A DNA stretch of 64,000 nt from Patiria miniata (Eukaryota; Echinodermata; Asteroidea; Valvatida; Asterinidae), in NCBI RefSeq assembly GCF_015706575.1, contig NW_024037064.1:11695606-11759605 (forward strand), in the 5' to 3' direction. The first letter of the stretch is position 1. Every line of letters begins with the position of its first letter. Below, piece by piece: positions 1 to 10,507 of the stretch. Below the pieces are notes generated by a model, which ran no database searches, had not been told where the DNA came from, and was given only the letters and a program-made list of their open reading frames with translations. Made by a program: the position numbers and the translations under genes.

Positions 1-775
1 TAGTGTCATGTGCGCGGATCTGTTGTGCACACATGTACTCAGTGCGCATTCTACACCTTTTTTCCCCGAAAAAAATCCAAATTTCAGCTAGAATTACACA
101 CAATGCAACAAACGTGTTTCAAACTTCCTGTCAGCTTTTTTTGTGTGTCCCATATGAACCTAGAGACCCCCAAATGGACCGTATTTGCCTGAAGAAGTGG
201 CGTATTTTGCGCACTTTTTTTTCATGCATGGGGAGAACTTACAAGATTCATATACATGTAGGCCTAAGACATTATTGTGGTAAGATTGTGGTTCACTTGG
301 CTAATAGTTTTTGTGTAATCAACTATCCAGTGTATGATTAATATATAATTACCTATTTAATTAAAAACAAATGTACAAAGCCCAATACCAACGTGTTGGC
401 TCATCAATCCATGTGCACTATATCATGCACCATGCGCCCTCTTGTGGGCACTGGGTGCAAACGCGTTTGTCTTGGTGTTCTACCACGGTTCAAGGGCTGA
501 GTACTGAGCGTTGATGATAAACACTGGTTTGCTTTGGGGCTCAAACGTTCTTATTTAGTGTGGAAACTCTACTGTTTAGACTGAAATACATAGAGGAAAA
601 TCAATTGAGTGGAAACTCGATCTATAGTCGATGGAACTCTAAATCATCTGGTCACTAGTTCCCGTTGTAAGTCAACCATTACCCGAATATAGTGAATGTT
701 CACTTTTGAAGAAAAAAAAAGAGAGAGAAGGGGAAAAAGTTTGTTTCATTACTAAAATTAAAAGATTATTGCTGC
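1..775. repeat. 5'-flank copy of an alpha-kinase gene lying left of the window
   Basis: This stretch matches 34639-35418 almost base for base. It also matches 59930-60680 and, less completely, 12260-12740. In those three places it lies directly upstream, on the minus strand, of a kinase promoter, so another kinase copy probably sits just left of base 1. I see no open frame that is kept between copies. The short frames here are best treated as noncoding. Confidence 0.8.
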
Positions 776-779
776 TGAA

Positions 780-827
780 CCTAAAGGGGCCGGGTTATTT
801 TGACCATCTCTCAGCCGGGGGGGGGGG
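780..827 (-). mobile_element. truncated end of the TTAA-type MITE
   Basis: CTAAAGGGGCCGGGTT followed by a conserved tract and a G-run is the inverted right end of the complete MITE at 2199-2651. Only this end is present here; Penelope-like sequence follows immediately. The paralogous position is 35423-35466, where the flanking TTAA (35419-35422) is intact. Confidence 0.7.
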
Positions 828-1392
828 GATGACTCGGGCTTGGTCCCAGTGGATGTGATGCTCGTGTGAGTGTCTGATGATGGCTGACTTGTCGATTTCT
901 TCCTTCCTGCCGTGTGTTTGATGTTCCTTGATTCTGGGCTCGAGGTCCCGTCCTGTTTCTGGGCTTCGTCGGTGGGGACGTTGGTGAATAAGGAGACGTA
1001 ATCGAAGCTGACAAGGATGTCCGTTGGCTTGCGTTTGATGGACTTGATAGTTTCAACGAACTGGTTGGAGTTGGTGATGTGGCGTCTTGTGTGGCCGACT
1101 AGGGGGTGCAGGATCTCGGTGAGATGTTTGGCTGTGTTGTAGGTGGGAGAACCCCGGGATGCGACGATTGGGCAGAGCGGAATGTCGGGCTTGTGGATCT
1201 TGGTTTAGCTGAAGAAACGAGGGCAGAATTAGCTGGATGGTCGGAGTTTTCTATACAGTGATGTGAAGATAGTGTGGCTTCGTTCGAGGGCTAGAAGTTT
1301 GTTGATGATCTTCTCCTCCAAGGCTGGGATGGGGTTGCGGGGAAGACGACGGTAGGTGTCTGAAGATCTTGGTGATGTCTTTCGGGCTGGTC
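828..1392 (-). pseudogene. Penelope-like element reverse transcriptase fragment
   Basis: Read on the minus strand, conceptual translation gives KIHKPDIPLCPIVASRGSPT from about 1202, then a segment with HTRRHITNSNQF and SFDYVSLFTNVP. These are hallmarks of the fingers/palm part of Penelope-like (PLE) reverse transcriptases. A stop separates this from an upstream part containing EEKIINKLLALERSHTIF, and neither the YxDD box nor a GIY-YIG endonuclease is present. It is a short dead fragment. A paralogous fragment with the same breaks lies at 35468-36045, so the insertion predates duplication of the unit. Confidence 0.75.
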
Positions 1393-2198
1393 ATCTTGAG
1401 ACACCTACCGCGATCAGTTTCAGTCGTGTTAACTTAACCAGGGCACAGTTTCTTGATTTTGTGCCCTGCCGTCATCGCAAAATCTCCACTTACTTACTGT
1501 TACTGTTAATGTTGGTGTTTATAGGGTTAGCAGATTTCACGGAATGGCGACGCGTTTTGCATTATGTGCACGCTGAGCTCCGGAAACACAATTATCTTTG
1601 TTGGCTCCTAAATATGCCGTAACTTTAATGTAACTTTAATTTACACGGATCGTTTAGGGATTTTTAATTCAACACGTGCACTTAAAGTGCAGACATTCAT
1701 TGTAGCATGTTGAGGGTTAGGTTACAATAGTAACAATTTTTTCTAATGCAATACTTTTAAATAACAACAGGTTTGAAAAGCATTGACGAAATCGCGTGAA
1801 CTCATATTTCTCTGGCAACGATAAAATGTTTGTGTTGGGTGTTTTTATCTTTCTCTTTCCAAAGTTACAAATCGTCGGCTGCCTGGCGTAAGGGTGAAAA
1901 ATGGGTCAAAAGATAGAATTCAGATTTTTCGGATAATCGATAGAGCTTGGAAATATCTTTCATTTGATATACATATTGTCTCGAGGGGCTACGTCATTCT
2001 GTCGTAATTAATAGTAAACAAAAGACGGGAAGGAAGATTTTCATTATTTGTCCCCCGCAAAAGGACTTCAACGTGTAATACTAATGTAACAAAAAATGTT
2101 CAAAGCGCTAACGTCCCACTCAAGTGGGTACGCAAAGCCAATGTTGTCCCCGGCAAAAGGACGTAAGGATTTATCATGCCACTTAAGTGTACGTTTAA
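1393..2198. repeat. array sub-block c, noncoding
   Basis: Collinear with 36046-36841 and, more distantly, with 16340-16680. It contains AT-rich unique-looking sequence. The 88-codon frame at 1356-1622 is not conserved as protein between copies, and I see no gene. Confidence 0.6.
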
Positions 2199-2651
2199 CC
2201 CTAAAGGGGCCGGGGCGGAATCCGCCCCCCCCCCCTCAACATTTTCCGTGATAGCCTCTGAAAATTTTTTTTTCGCGATCCGAGCTGTTATAACTTTTTA
2301 GCCTCGAGCTTTGCGCATCTTTTGATACCAAAAACTTAAAAATCGGACCACGGGTTGCCGCGTAGCGAAAAATTTTCCGCCGCTAGGCGCCGTGAAAAAA
2401 ATGAATTTTTCGCATATACTTGTGTACACAGAGCAGAATTGCCATTCGTAAATATGAATAATTAATTAGCAATAATTCCAAAACCCTTTGACCTATAGTC
2501 ATGACATTTTTGGGTATGTTTAGGAAGAGTTGCTCTATGCATGTGCCGAGTTTCAACATTTTTCGTCACTCGATGGCCGAAATCTTGGGGGGGGGGCGGA
2601 ATCCCCCCCCCCCGGCTGAGAGATGGTCAAAGTAACCCGGCCCCTTTAGGG
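2199..2651. mobile_element. TTAA-flanked MITE, piggyBac-like
   Basis: The ends are inverted: CCCTAAAGGGGCCGGG at the left and CCCGGCCCCTTTAGGG at the right. Both are bounded by TTAA (2195-2198 and 2652-2655). TTAA target duplications and a CCC start are typical of piggyBac-type elements. It is 453 bp with long G/C runs inside and no transposase. Related copies are 36842-37303 and 61011-61423, with truncated ends at 780 and 35423. Confidence 0.75.
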
Positions 2652-2655
2652 TTAA

Positions 2656-4095
2656 GGCTTGGGAAGTTTCCGGTAAAAGTTCGTTAGCATAACAATTGAA
2701 ATAACTGCACAATTAAGTAATATTTTGACATAAACTGCACAATATTATTTTACCTATTAGGGAATGTCACCAGTCAAAATTTCAACCTTATGTGATATTT
2801 AATCAAGAAATGGCAGCACAAAACATTGAACTCGATTATCTTCAAAATTGCTTTTTGCGTGCCTGCCTGCTAACTTCTTTTTCCTTGTAACGCCACAAAA
2901 TTTAATACAAATGTAAACTTGTGTCCGTAAACAAAACATCAGGTGACTGCAACATTACTGGTTGATAAAACCACCACATGTATATCGGACGTCAGAGTTT
3001 GAAAGGTGAAAAAACTGGATTAGTTTTTGTTAAAGGTAAAACACAGTTTGCGGTTATTCGATAAGCTGTATGTAATTGAAACGATTTTGGGTACGTTGCT
3101 TATCATGCCAAAGTTCACTATTACTTACAGATGCCTAAAAATACTTGTGTACATAATTGTGGACAGCAAATATTGAGAGGTTAATTAGGCCTTTCTTAAA
3201 CTAAAAATAGGTTGTAGGGGAAATACAGTTTTTTTGGTTATAAAATAAGGTGTACGTAAAAACAACCTTGTTTGTTTATTAGTCCATTAGGGAATAGTTT
3301 GTGGCTTACATGAGCTCACATGAGGTGCGGAATGAACTTTCCATCGTAAATACCAAAATAACTGAGCGGAAAACAATCGGTCGTAAAGTTTGTCCACTGT
3401 TAACCCAACATTGGCCTTTTTGCTCTCCAATGAATGAGGTCGGGCTCTTTTTTTATCGTAGAGAAACAGTTTTAGCCATACAAAGAATAATCTCTATATT
3501 TTTGTTCATGGTAAGCAGATTTCACGGGATGGAGAAGAATGTTGTGAATGCGCATGCTTACCTCCGGAAACACTTTTACTAACGCTGTCAGCACAGAATG
3601 ATTACAGTAAGCGGGGTATTTTGCAGGAAATAGCGCCATGAAATTGGGTCCTGGACGAGCAGCACATTGCCACGTGACCTAGGGCCGCCATGATGTTGTA
3701 TATATTGAATCGTTTTCAACGAACGCGGCATCCAGGCTTGGCCGCCACAGCGATAAACGAATCAAACTCGTAATTTATTTGAATATTCATTCTTTGCTGA
3801 AACCCGAATTATTATACTTTGATGCAAATTTCATTTACACCGGCCGCTTATGGGTTTTATATTCAACACATAAGAACTTAAAGTCTATAGTATTTCATTA
3901 CATTTTTTTACAGTTATAAGTTTGCTTAATACAGATAACCTTTTTGATACTAATCCTTTATAGTCGTAAATTTCCCTCCAAATAACGTATGTATTGTAAT
4001 GTCTTTGTTATTAACTGAACGCGACCATAGTGGATCAGAATACATACGGTATATTTTTGTTTCACATGTAATTGCTGGATGCCATTTTGTTAACA
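2656..4095. repeat. array sub-block e, noncoding
   Basis: Collinear with 37308-38730. Partial copies lie at 15540-16320 (lacking the MITE), 47430-47720 (strongly decayed) and 60780-61007. No coding potential is kept between copies. The 93-codon frame at 3301-3582 is interrupted in the paralog at 37942-38230. Confidence 0.65.
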
Positions 4096-4167
4096 ATAAT
4101 TTTGGAAAATACCTGCGCATTTTGAGTTGGCTAAATACGGCTAAAAAAAAATTGGCTGGCTAAATAC

Positions 4168-4272
4168 AACTAGCCAATAGTAAGCCAGAAGAGAAAGGTG
4201 AACTCTTATATTGGCCTGACGTCACATCCGTGAGTAAACATTTTGAGGGCATTATGGAAAACCCCAAGTAGG
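4168..4272 (+). promoter_or_regulatory. CCAAT-CRE-ATG module (donor lost)
   Basis: AGCCAATAG at 4172 is followed by a perfect CRE TGACGTCA (4217-4224) and, 30 bp on, by ATGGAAAACCCC (from 4254). In this copy the splice-donor equivalent reads AAGTAGGC instead of AGGTAAGT. The module recurs at the same relative place in sub-blocks f and h throughout the array. It looks like a promoter with a tiny first coding exon, but I have no downstream exons to prove this. Confidence 0.35.
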
Positions 4273-5185
4273 CGTATTTGTGATATGTGGATTACTGTGC
4301 GATACACGAAATTTAATATTAACTGCTTGCCTCTATTGTAAGCATCATAATATTAATTCAATATACAAAATGTACATTATTTTAGCATAGTTCGGGTTAA
4401 ACTTGTTGATATTTTTTTCATAAAATCAACTCAGTCATCTTTATCAGTAAATCAGCATATAATTTCTGAAGTTTTGTTTTGAATACTTATTTCAACTTTT
4501 CTTGATGATTATTTTACATGAAATTACAAATAACTTACGAATCTCGTATTTACGAAAAAGCAACATCTTCCGATCTTTAAAAATGCAAACTGGTTGATTT
4601 TTTTGTAAGATTAAATTTTCATTTTAAATGTTTACAAAATACACTGGATTGTGTAAACTACGATTACATATATGCAGTTTAAAATTGTTAGTACATCTTT
4701 ACATATAGACTAAGCGACAAAATTTCAGATAAAACCGTGTATGCAAATGATTGCCAACAATTCCAGAGTCCTCCACAGCATCAAAAAATAATTTAAATTG
4801 GTGAATAATTGCGAATCTTGCAAAATATTGTTGTAGACATTGGTTAACAGTACTCACTGATGGTTAAACTTCACTGGATAAATGGACCCAAATATAGCAA
4901 CCAATGCAAGACAAGAACTTATCTAATCAGGGACTCTGAGACACTAAACACGGATCTGCGGATAATAGAGGCGCTAGTTTTAAAAAGAAAATCAGGAAAT
5001 TGTACTCCATTTTACAATGAATATGCATTTGTATGTAGATTTTAATGCGCTTCAATAGATTTAAACTTGCTGTTAACGGCAATATATTGGCAGATTTGAT
5101 TTTTACGAATGCTAATTAAAGTTGATTACCAAAAAGTCGCTAAAGTTAAATATATTACCAAACTAAAGTGACTCCTTCAGCAGTT

Positions 5186-5265
5186 ATGTTTGCCGGTTCC
5201 TTTACATTTCTCTGAACAGACATTGTCAACGCATGTAAAGCAAGTTGCATAGTTCACATGTGTGT
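5186..5265 (-). other. cysteine-rich minus-strand segment, f-type copy
   Basis: On the minus strand this reads NYATCFTCVDNVCSEKCKGT and continues to a stop after an NC. The same frame recurs at 26945-27035, 39830-39905 and 53715-53800, and in the h-type copies at 8215-8300, 30495-30580 and 42860-42950. The cysteine spacing CxxCxxxxCxxxC is kept. There is no signal peptide and no clear splice sites. It may be an orphaned exon or simply a conserved noncoding repeat. Confidence 0.25.
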
Positions 5266-5780
5266 GTTCAAATAAAAAAAAAATACAGGGAATACATGCA
5301 ATGGTCCCCAACAGTGGCAGTTTTTTTTTTTTTTCATTTTGGTCATCCCACATCCCCCCCCCCACACTCTCGCCGAGATAGATGTACGCCACTGTACAGA
5401 TTTAATTGCACTATCTGATCCTTCCAACAGTTGCAGTAAAAAAGAGTGAATTTCAAAAAATTAGTTTTAATTAAACGCACTTTAGAGTAAAGACTAACGA
5501 ACTTACTTACTACTACAATAACAAAGTATGTGTAAACCAGTATGGAAAATCCGCGACACTGAAGATTACAGAGGATTGGAATATTATGATGGCATTTAGC
5601 AGCCATGCAGACATACACAAAATGTACATATTTACGAGGAGAGACAAACATTTACGGATGCACGCACTCACAGAGTTCCAAATAGTGGCTATGGATTGAT
5701 CTTCCGATCTCTTTTTCAAACAAAATTCCGGGGTTTTTTTGAACGCCTCTTTCGTAAGCATAAAATTAACATTCATTTCA

Positions 5781-6469
5781 TTTCACAAAATGTACATTGT
5801 ATTTATATTTCATATTATCGGAAGAAGTTGAATTGATATTGGAGATTTTCATTTTTGATGTGTAAAAAACCTCAACATTCACTCCATTTTAAACTTTGAA
5901 TACATCTTTCTGTACAGTTTTGCAATGCATTTCAAAAGATCTGCAAATTCGTTATAGCAGCAATTTAGGATAAAATATAATTTTATAAAACACACCACAT
6001 TCCTATATTTCATTACAGAACTTGCACCAAAAAGTCGTTGAAGATAAAGTTACAGGTCACAATAGAAATAAAATAACTGCTATTAAACCTAGGATTTTCG
6101 GTATTATCTGTGCATCATTCTCAGAACAGACATCGCCAACACATGTAAAACAAATTGTGTTGATATGTGAATTCAAATAAACAATAAAAAGCAATTGGTT
6201 GTATAACAAAAACATGGCTAGTCAATATTTCGGAAAAACGATTTTGATATCTACAACGTTGAAGATTGCCACAAGTTGGTAGCATGCCAGGCGTCTCAAA
6301 TTTTAAAGTTACTCTTACGGTTAATTACCCCCCCCCCCCAACAACAACATTTACTGGCCCAAAATATGGCACCATTGACATTTACACAAGATGTAGGCTT
6401 AAAATTGCCTTCGAGCGCGTGGGGTGGGGGTCCCTGTGCACTTTGACTTCAAATCTTACAAAAAAATAA
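5781..6469. repeat. array sub-block g
   Basis: Copies are at 40403-41117, 28230-28925 and 54700-55350. It carries a divergent version of the cysteine-rich stretch (minus strand, about 6105-6165, reading CFTCVxDVCSE in the 28.6-kb copy). The poly-C tract at 6330 differs in length between copies. Confidence 0.6.
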
Positions 6470-7295
6470 CTTATCAAAGAGCTCATGACATTAAAGGGTC
6501 AGAGGTAGCCTAGTAACGGCAGACCAAAATACCAAGCCAATAGGAAGCCAGAAGAAAAAAAAGGTCAACGCTGATAGTGGCCTGACGTCACATCCGCGGG
6601 TCACTATATCGAGCATTATGAAAAAAAAACAGGTATATTTCCCACATGTGGTCAACTGTGCTATACAAATTTGCTATATTACAAGACCTCCTAGAAAAAG
6701 TCAGCTCTGTTGTTATACTCTGTTGTTAAAATTGACGAGACACATCGACGAGACACACCTTTACACAAATCTTGTGTACTTTTCTTTCATTGCCTAAAAT
6801 GTAAAGTCACCGATTAGGCATTTTCAGTCCAGTATAGATAACTTTTAAGTAGTAACACCAACGAGGAAGATACTGCATAGTATATAGAATTTTGCAATAT
6901 TATGACACTTTTTTAGACACGGTCAGATACACAAGAAATTTAACTTTCACTGTTTGCCTCTTTGGTAAGCATTTAAAGATGAATTTAATACAAACATGTA
7001 CATTATTTTGCTATAATTCGGGATGAAATTGTTGTTATGTTTTTTTTTTTAATAAAACAGCTCAGTCATCTTTTATCAGTCGATTTAAATCTGCATATAA
7101 TCCATGCAGTAGTGTTTTGAGTACTGATTTCAACTGTTCTTTTGTTGATTTTTTTACATGAATTTACAAATACTCTACAATTTACGAAAAGACACACGGA
7201 TCCAAGCACTTACAGAATTATGGGCTGCCAACCATTCTCCCGATCTGTTAAAGAATCCAAACTGGTTAGCTGTTTTTATGAGGTTGATTTCATGC

Positions 7296-7545
7296 CATGG
7301 GCGTCGCGAGGGGGGGGGGAGGGGGCACTTCCCCCCCCCCCTGGAAAAGCAAAAAAAATAAAAAAGGAAGGGAAAAAAAAAAAGAGGCGCGAAGACAAAG
7401 TGGTGTAAATTTAATGAGTTGGGGGGGCAAAATGTCCCTGCCCCCCTCTAAAACTGATAAATCGAGAATGTGTTGAGAAATACAAACATTTTTTGGCAAA
7501 ATTTTTTTTTGCCCCCCTCTAGAAAAAATCCTGGCGACGCCCATG
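7296..7545. mobile_element. hAT-like MITE, CATGGGCGTCGC family
   Basis: The ends are CATGGGCGTCGC and GCGACGCCCATG, flanked by near-identical 8-bp duplications TTTCATGC (7288-7295) and TTTCATGA (7546-7553). The paralogous site at about 29832 is empty, reading TTTCATGCGGTGC. An 8-bp target duplication with short TIRs points to the hAT superfamily. There is no coding sequence. The long G and C runs vary in length between copies. Confidence 0.8.
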
Positions 7546-8214
7546 TTTCATGAGGTGCATAAACTAAGATTACATACATGAAGTTTAAAACTGTTAATTA
7601 CAACCTTACATTTTTCTTGACCAGGAAAAAGTTTCAATCTGCAAGTTCAAACGTATTTGATCGGATAAAACAATGTATTAAAGAAATGACAATGACACTT
7701 CTGGATTGTTGGCATGTACAATGGTTGCTAACAATTCCAGGGGCTGCCGCACATTGTTGTCTGCGTTATCGTCAAAAAATATCAGTTGGTAAATAATCGT
7801 GTCATTACGAAATAATTCTCGCAGAAAATTGGTTGATAGTCCACACTGATAATTAAACTTCAGTGATTTACACTGTGCCCGGATACGGACCCAAATATAG
7901 CAACCAATGCAAGACGAGAATTTATCTCAACACGGACTCTGCCACAGTAAACATGGATCTGCGAATAATAGAAACGTTAAACGGATAATATAGACTTTAC
8001 TTGTGACAAGAAAAATTAAGAAATTTTACTCCATTTTATGTAAATAATGAATACGCCTTTGTACATAGGTTTTGGTGCGTTTCAATAGATTTAAACTTGC
8101 TTTAAATGGCAAATTAATGGCATTTTTAATTTTTATGAAAGTTAATTTAAAGGTGCTTACCAAGAAGTCGCTAAAGTTATTGCAATCAGACTAAAGTGAC
8201 TCCTTCACAGCAGT

Positions 8215-8300
8215 TAGGTTTGCCGGTTCCTTCACATTTCTCAGAACAGACATAGTCAACACATGTCAAACAAGTCGCATAGTTTAACATGTGTGTGTTC
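8215..8300 (-). other. cysteine-rich minus-strand segment, h-type copy
   Basis: The frame starts at an ATG (MLNYATC...) and keeps CxxCxxxxCxxxC followed by a CC pair, ending about 36 codons later. In the best copy (42860-42950) the frame is fully open from ATG to stop with six cysteines. No signal peptide or recognised domain is visible, so function is unknown. Confidence 0.25.
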
Positions 8301-8629
8301 AAATACAAAATATAAACGGAATACATGCAATTGATCCCCGAACATGGCAGGTCTGTGACTTTGTTATACTATTTGATATTCTGCCTACTGCCTCTACAGT
8401 CTTATTAGGACCGAAACATCAGGCCCGCTAATTTTTTTCTTTGTATATTTCAGGTCAATCCAGTCAGTAAGTTATTTTAAAAAGTTCATTTTCATGAGTA
8501 TAATATTAAACAATGTTTCCCTACACTGGAAGCATGCCAGAATAGTTGAAATTCCATGATATCTTCTTATGGTGAACTGTATAAATCCACTACATGTTAA
8601 TACAGGACAAAATATATAGAATATGGCAC

Positions 8630-9360
8630 CATTGACTCTGTGTACGTATAAGAGATGGCGCTTTGTTACCATTTCCATAGCCCCAGTGCATGGGAGGGAT
8701 TTACATACCCGCACGAAAGTGTGTTTTTTCCCTGCAATTTGGGACCCACTATTGTCCCTCTTTAGTTTGTACTTTTAAGGAAGACCTCCCATATGGTTTG
8801 CTCAAATTGCCAAATAGGGGACCTTCGGAAATTGGGGACCCTATTGTCCTCTATTACTTTACCTCATAAATATTCATGATCGAGAGCCGCTATTTTGGCT
8901 GTTTACCAAGCGCGCGCGAGGATTCACGCACAGGGTAAATACGCATGCGTATTAGAATGTCGCACGGGTTACCCGTCTACTACCCGACAGTCTACTACGC
9001 ATGCACTTTAAAAAGCAATTGTGGAACTGTCGCATGGGTGAAGTACGCACGCGCGAACATCGCCCAAACGAGCTACACACGTACGAAGAGATGGTTGCAC
9101 GCGCGTTATTTTCCCGAGAACAATGATGACGAACTAGGGAATATTTATGGACAAAAGAGATGCATCCTGTACAAAAGAATGTTGTACATAAACTACTGTA
9201 TTTACAGCTGCACTGTATTGTAAACGAACAGAACTAGTGAACTTGAGCAAGACGATACTTTCGGTGAACTCGACAAGTTTTTGTTTTTTTAAATGTTCAA
9301 GGTGCATACTGCAACGAAAAAAAAAATCGGCGCTGAATATGTATGAGGTATAGTAAAACA
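8630..9360. repeat. array sub-block i, GC-richer
   Basis: The first part ('gagatggcgctttgttacca' onward) recurs at 18790-18990, 30940-31140, 43290-43490 and partly at 54140. After the phrase 'ctattgtcctct' the copies fall into two types. Here and at 31140 the sequence continues with CpG-containing 'gcgcgcgcgag'; at 18990 and 43490 it continues with a different segment. The 92-codon frame at 8945-9223 is not preserved in the paralog. Confidence 0.55.
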
Positions 9361-9522
9361 AATATAAAATGGTTTATTTCGGGTGGACAGCCGATATTAG
9401 CTCCACTCGGTATTGGAAGTTGACAAACTAGTTCCCTCGGCTTCGCCTCGGGAACTAGTTTGTCAACTTCCAATACCTCGGGGAGCGAATATCGACTGTC
9501 CACCCTCAAACCATGTTATATT
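9361..9522. repeat. foldback element, near-perfect hairpin
   Basis: The two arms (9361-9440 and 9447-9522) are inverted copies of each other: TTGGAAGTTGACAAACTAG reappears reversed and complemented after a loop of about 6 bases. The hairpin stem is about 75 bp. A degraded copy with an internal rearrangement sits at 32260-32419 in the K2 unit. There is no coding capacity. It is probably a foldback MITE. Confidence 0.8.
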
Positions 9523-9556
9523 TGTATAATATGTCTGCTCATACCAAAGGACCAAA

Positions 9557-9690
9557 ATATAATAATAATGATAATAACTGTATTTATATAGCGCTTTTTG
9601 CCAGAGGATACAAAGCGCTGGGGCAAAATGCAACCAAAGCCAGGTAAATGAAGTATATGAACATTATGAGACCCATTATGTAGCACCTTT
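9557..9690. mobile_element. short insertion with TATATAGCGC...AGCGCT
   Basis: Compared with the 32.45-kb paralog, about 130 bp is inserted after 'ggaccaaaata'. It begins with an ATA/AATAAT microsatellite and contains ATATAGCGCTTTTTG and CAAAGCGCTGG, an inverted pair. Short sequences of this kind are common in marine invertebrate genomes as MITE or SINE tails. I cannot assign a family. Confidence 0.5.
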
Positions 9691-10136
9691 TTGCGTTCTT
9701 TTTCTAATTTCCAGCAAATGTTTCAACTATTCATGCATTGTTGATCAGCCATAGGCCAACCCCTGTATGTGGGCTCCAGTAAAACGTTATAAACAAAAAT
9801 TACATAACAACCTACAGATGTAAGTTATACTACAACTTGTTGAGAATTTCACACAAAATGATATAAAAACTAATATATAAAACACAAGCTGCGAAATGTC
9901 TGCATGCCCCATTTCCAACTGCCGTAACTTGAACTTATCCCCTCCACACCCTATCACCCTACAACTAGCCCTGACGCCATCCCATTTTGTATTTCATTAC
10001 TTTACAGCAAAATACCGTTGAAATTACGGGAAATCCGTGTTGAAATTACGGTCACCGTGATTTTAGGAAACACGTAACTGACTGTAATTTGATTGGGTTT
10101 TTTTGGTTGGCAACCTGTTTCACAATATTACGAATT
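9691..10136. repeat. kinase 3'-flank block, noncoding
   Basis: Collinear with 32490-32840 and in part with 43900-44490 ('gtgggctccagtaaaa'). No gene is seen. Confidence 0.55.
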
Positions 10137-10437
10137 CAAGTGGCGTATCGAGCTTTTAATGTCGTGGGGTGAAAGTCAAGACTTAGTCGCCGGCTTTTTC
10201 AGCATTTTGATGTCAGAACGGGCCCGGGGTGGGGGGGGGGCAAAATCAAAAGCCTTAAATATAGTGTATTTTCAGGGGGCCCATGGTTTTCTTGTCGTTC
10301 ATGTCAGACTTCTCTGTACCAATTATAGAAACAGTAATTAAAACATAAAAAATAAACAATCCTCCGGGGAGGCGGGGGCAAATATCCCATTTGCCCCCTC
10401 TGCCCCCTCTCCCTCCTCCCGCTGGATACGCTACTGG
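10137..10437. mobile_element. MITE in the kinase 3' flank
   Basis: The ends AGTGGCGTATCGAG and CTGGATACGCTACT are imperfect inverted repeats enclosing G-rich and C-rich runs. An equivalent element sits at 44497-44715 beside K3, and a remnant is at 32850-32902 beside K2. It probably inserted before the kinase units duplicated. It is hAT-like by terminal sequence only. Confidence 0.5.
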
Positions 10438-10501
10438 TGATTTTATTTTTAAAGAAAAAGTACGGGCACTTAAATTTTTTCATCAGTGCATGCGAATCGT
10501 G

Positions 10502-10507
10502 TTTATT
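10502..10507 (-). terminator. K1 polyadenylation signal AATAAA
   Basis: AATAAA on the minus strand overlaps the K1 stop codon (CAA TAA AC). The same overlap occurs in K2 (32966-32971) and, with different surrounding sequence, in K4. This implies a very short 3' UTR. Confidence 0.6.

Larger units (their letters stand above)
4096..5780. repeat. array sub-block f
   Basis: Copies lie at 38760-40400, 19530-19898 continued at 26206-27510, and again from 27517. It begins with the CCAAT/CRE module and contains a minus-strand cysteine-rich frame and a poly-C tract near 5355. Sub-block h (6470-8860) is an older divergent duplicate of it: both share the 'tatagcaaccaatgcaagac' tract (around 4895 and 7898) and the cysteine-rich stretch. 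Confidence 0.65.
6470..8629. repeat. array sub-block h
   Basis: Copies are at 41118-43290, 28930-30930, 17000-18770 and 55920-57480. A decayed CCAAT/CRE module is at 6536-6640 (CRE at about 6583) with the ATG region converted to an A-run. A 250-bp MITE (7296-7545) is inserted here and in the 42-kb copy but not in the 30-kb copy. Confidence 0.65.

Noticed and set aside
811..1056. 81-codon minus-strand frame rich in Ser/Thr/Pro
   Set aside because: It is an out-of-frame reading of the Penelope-like fragment.
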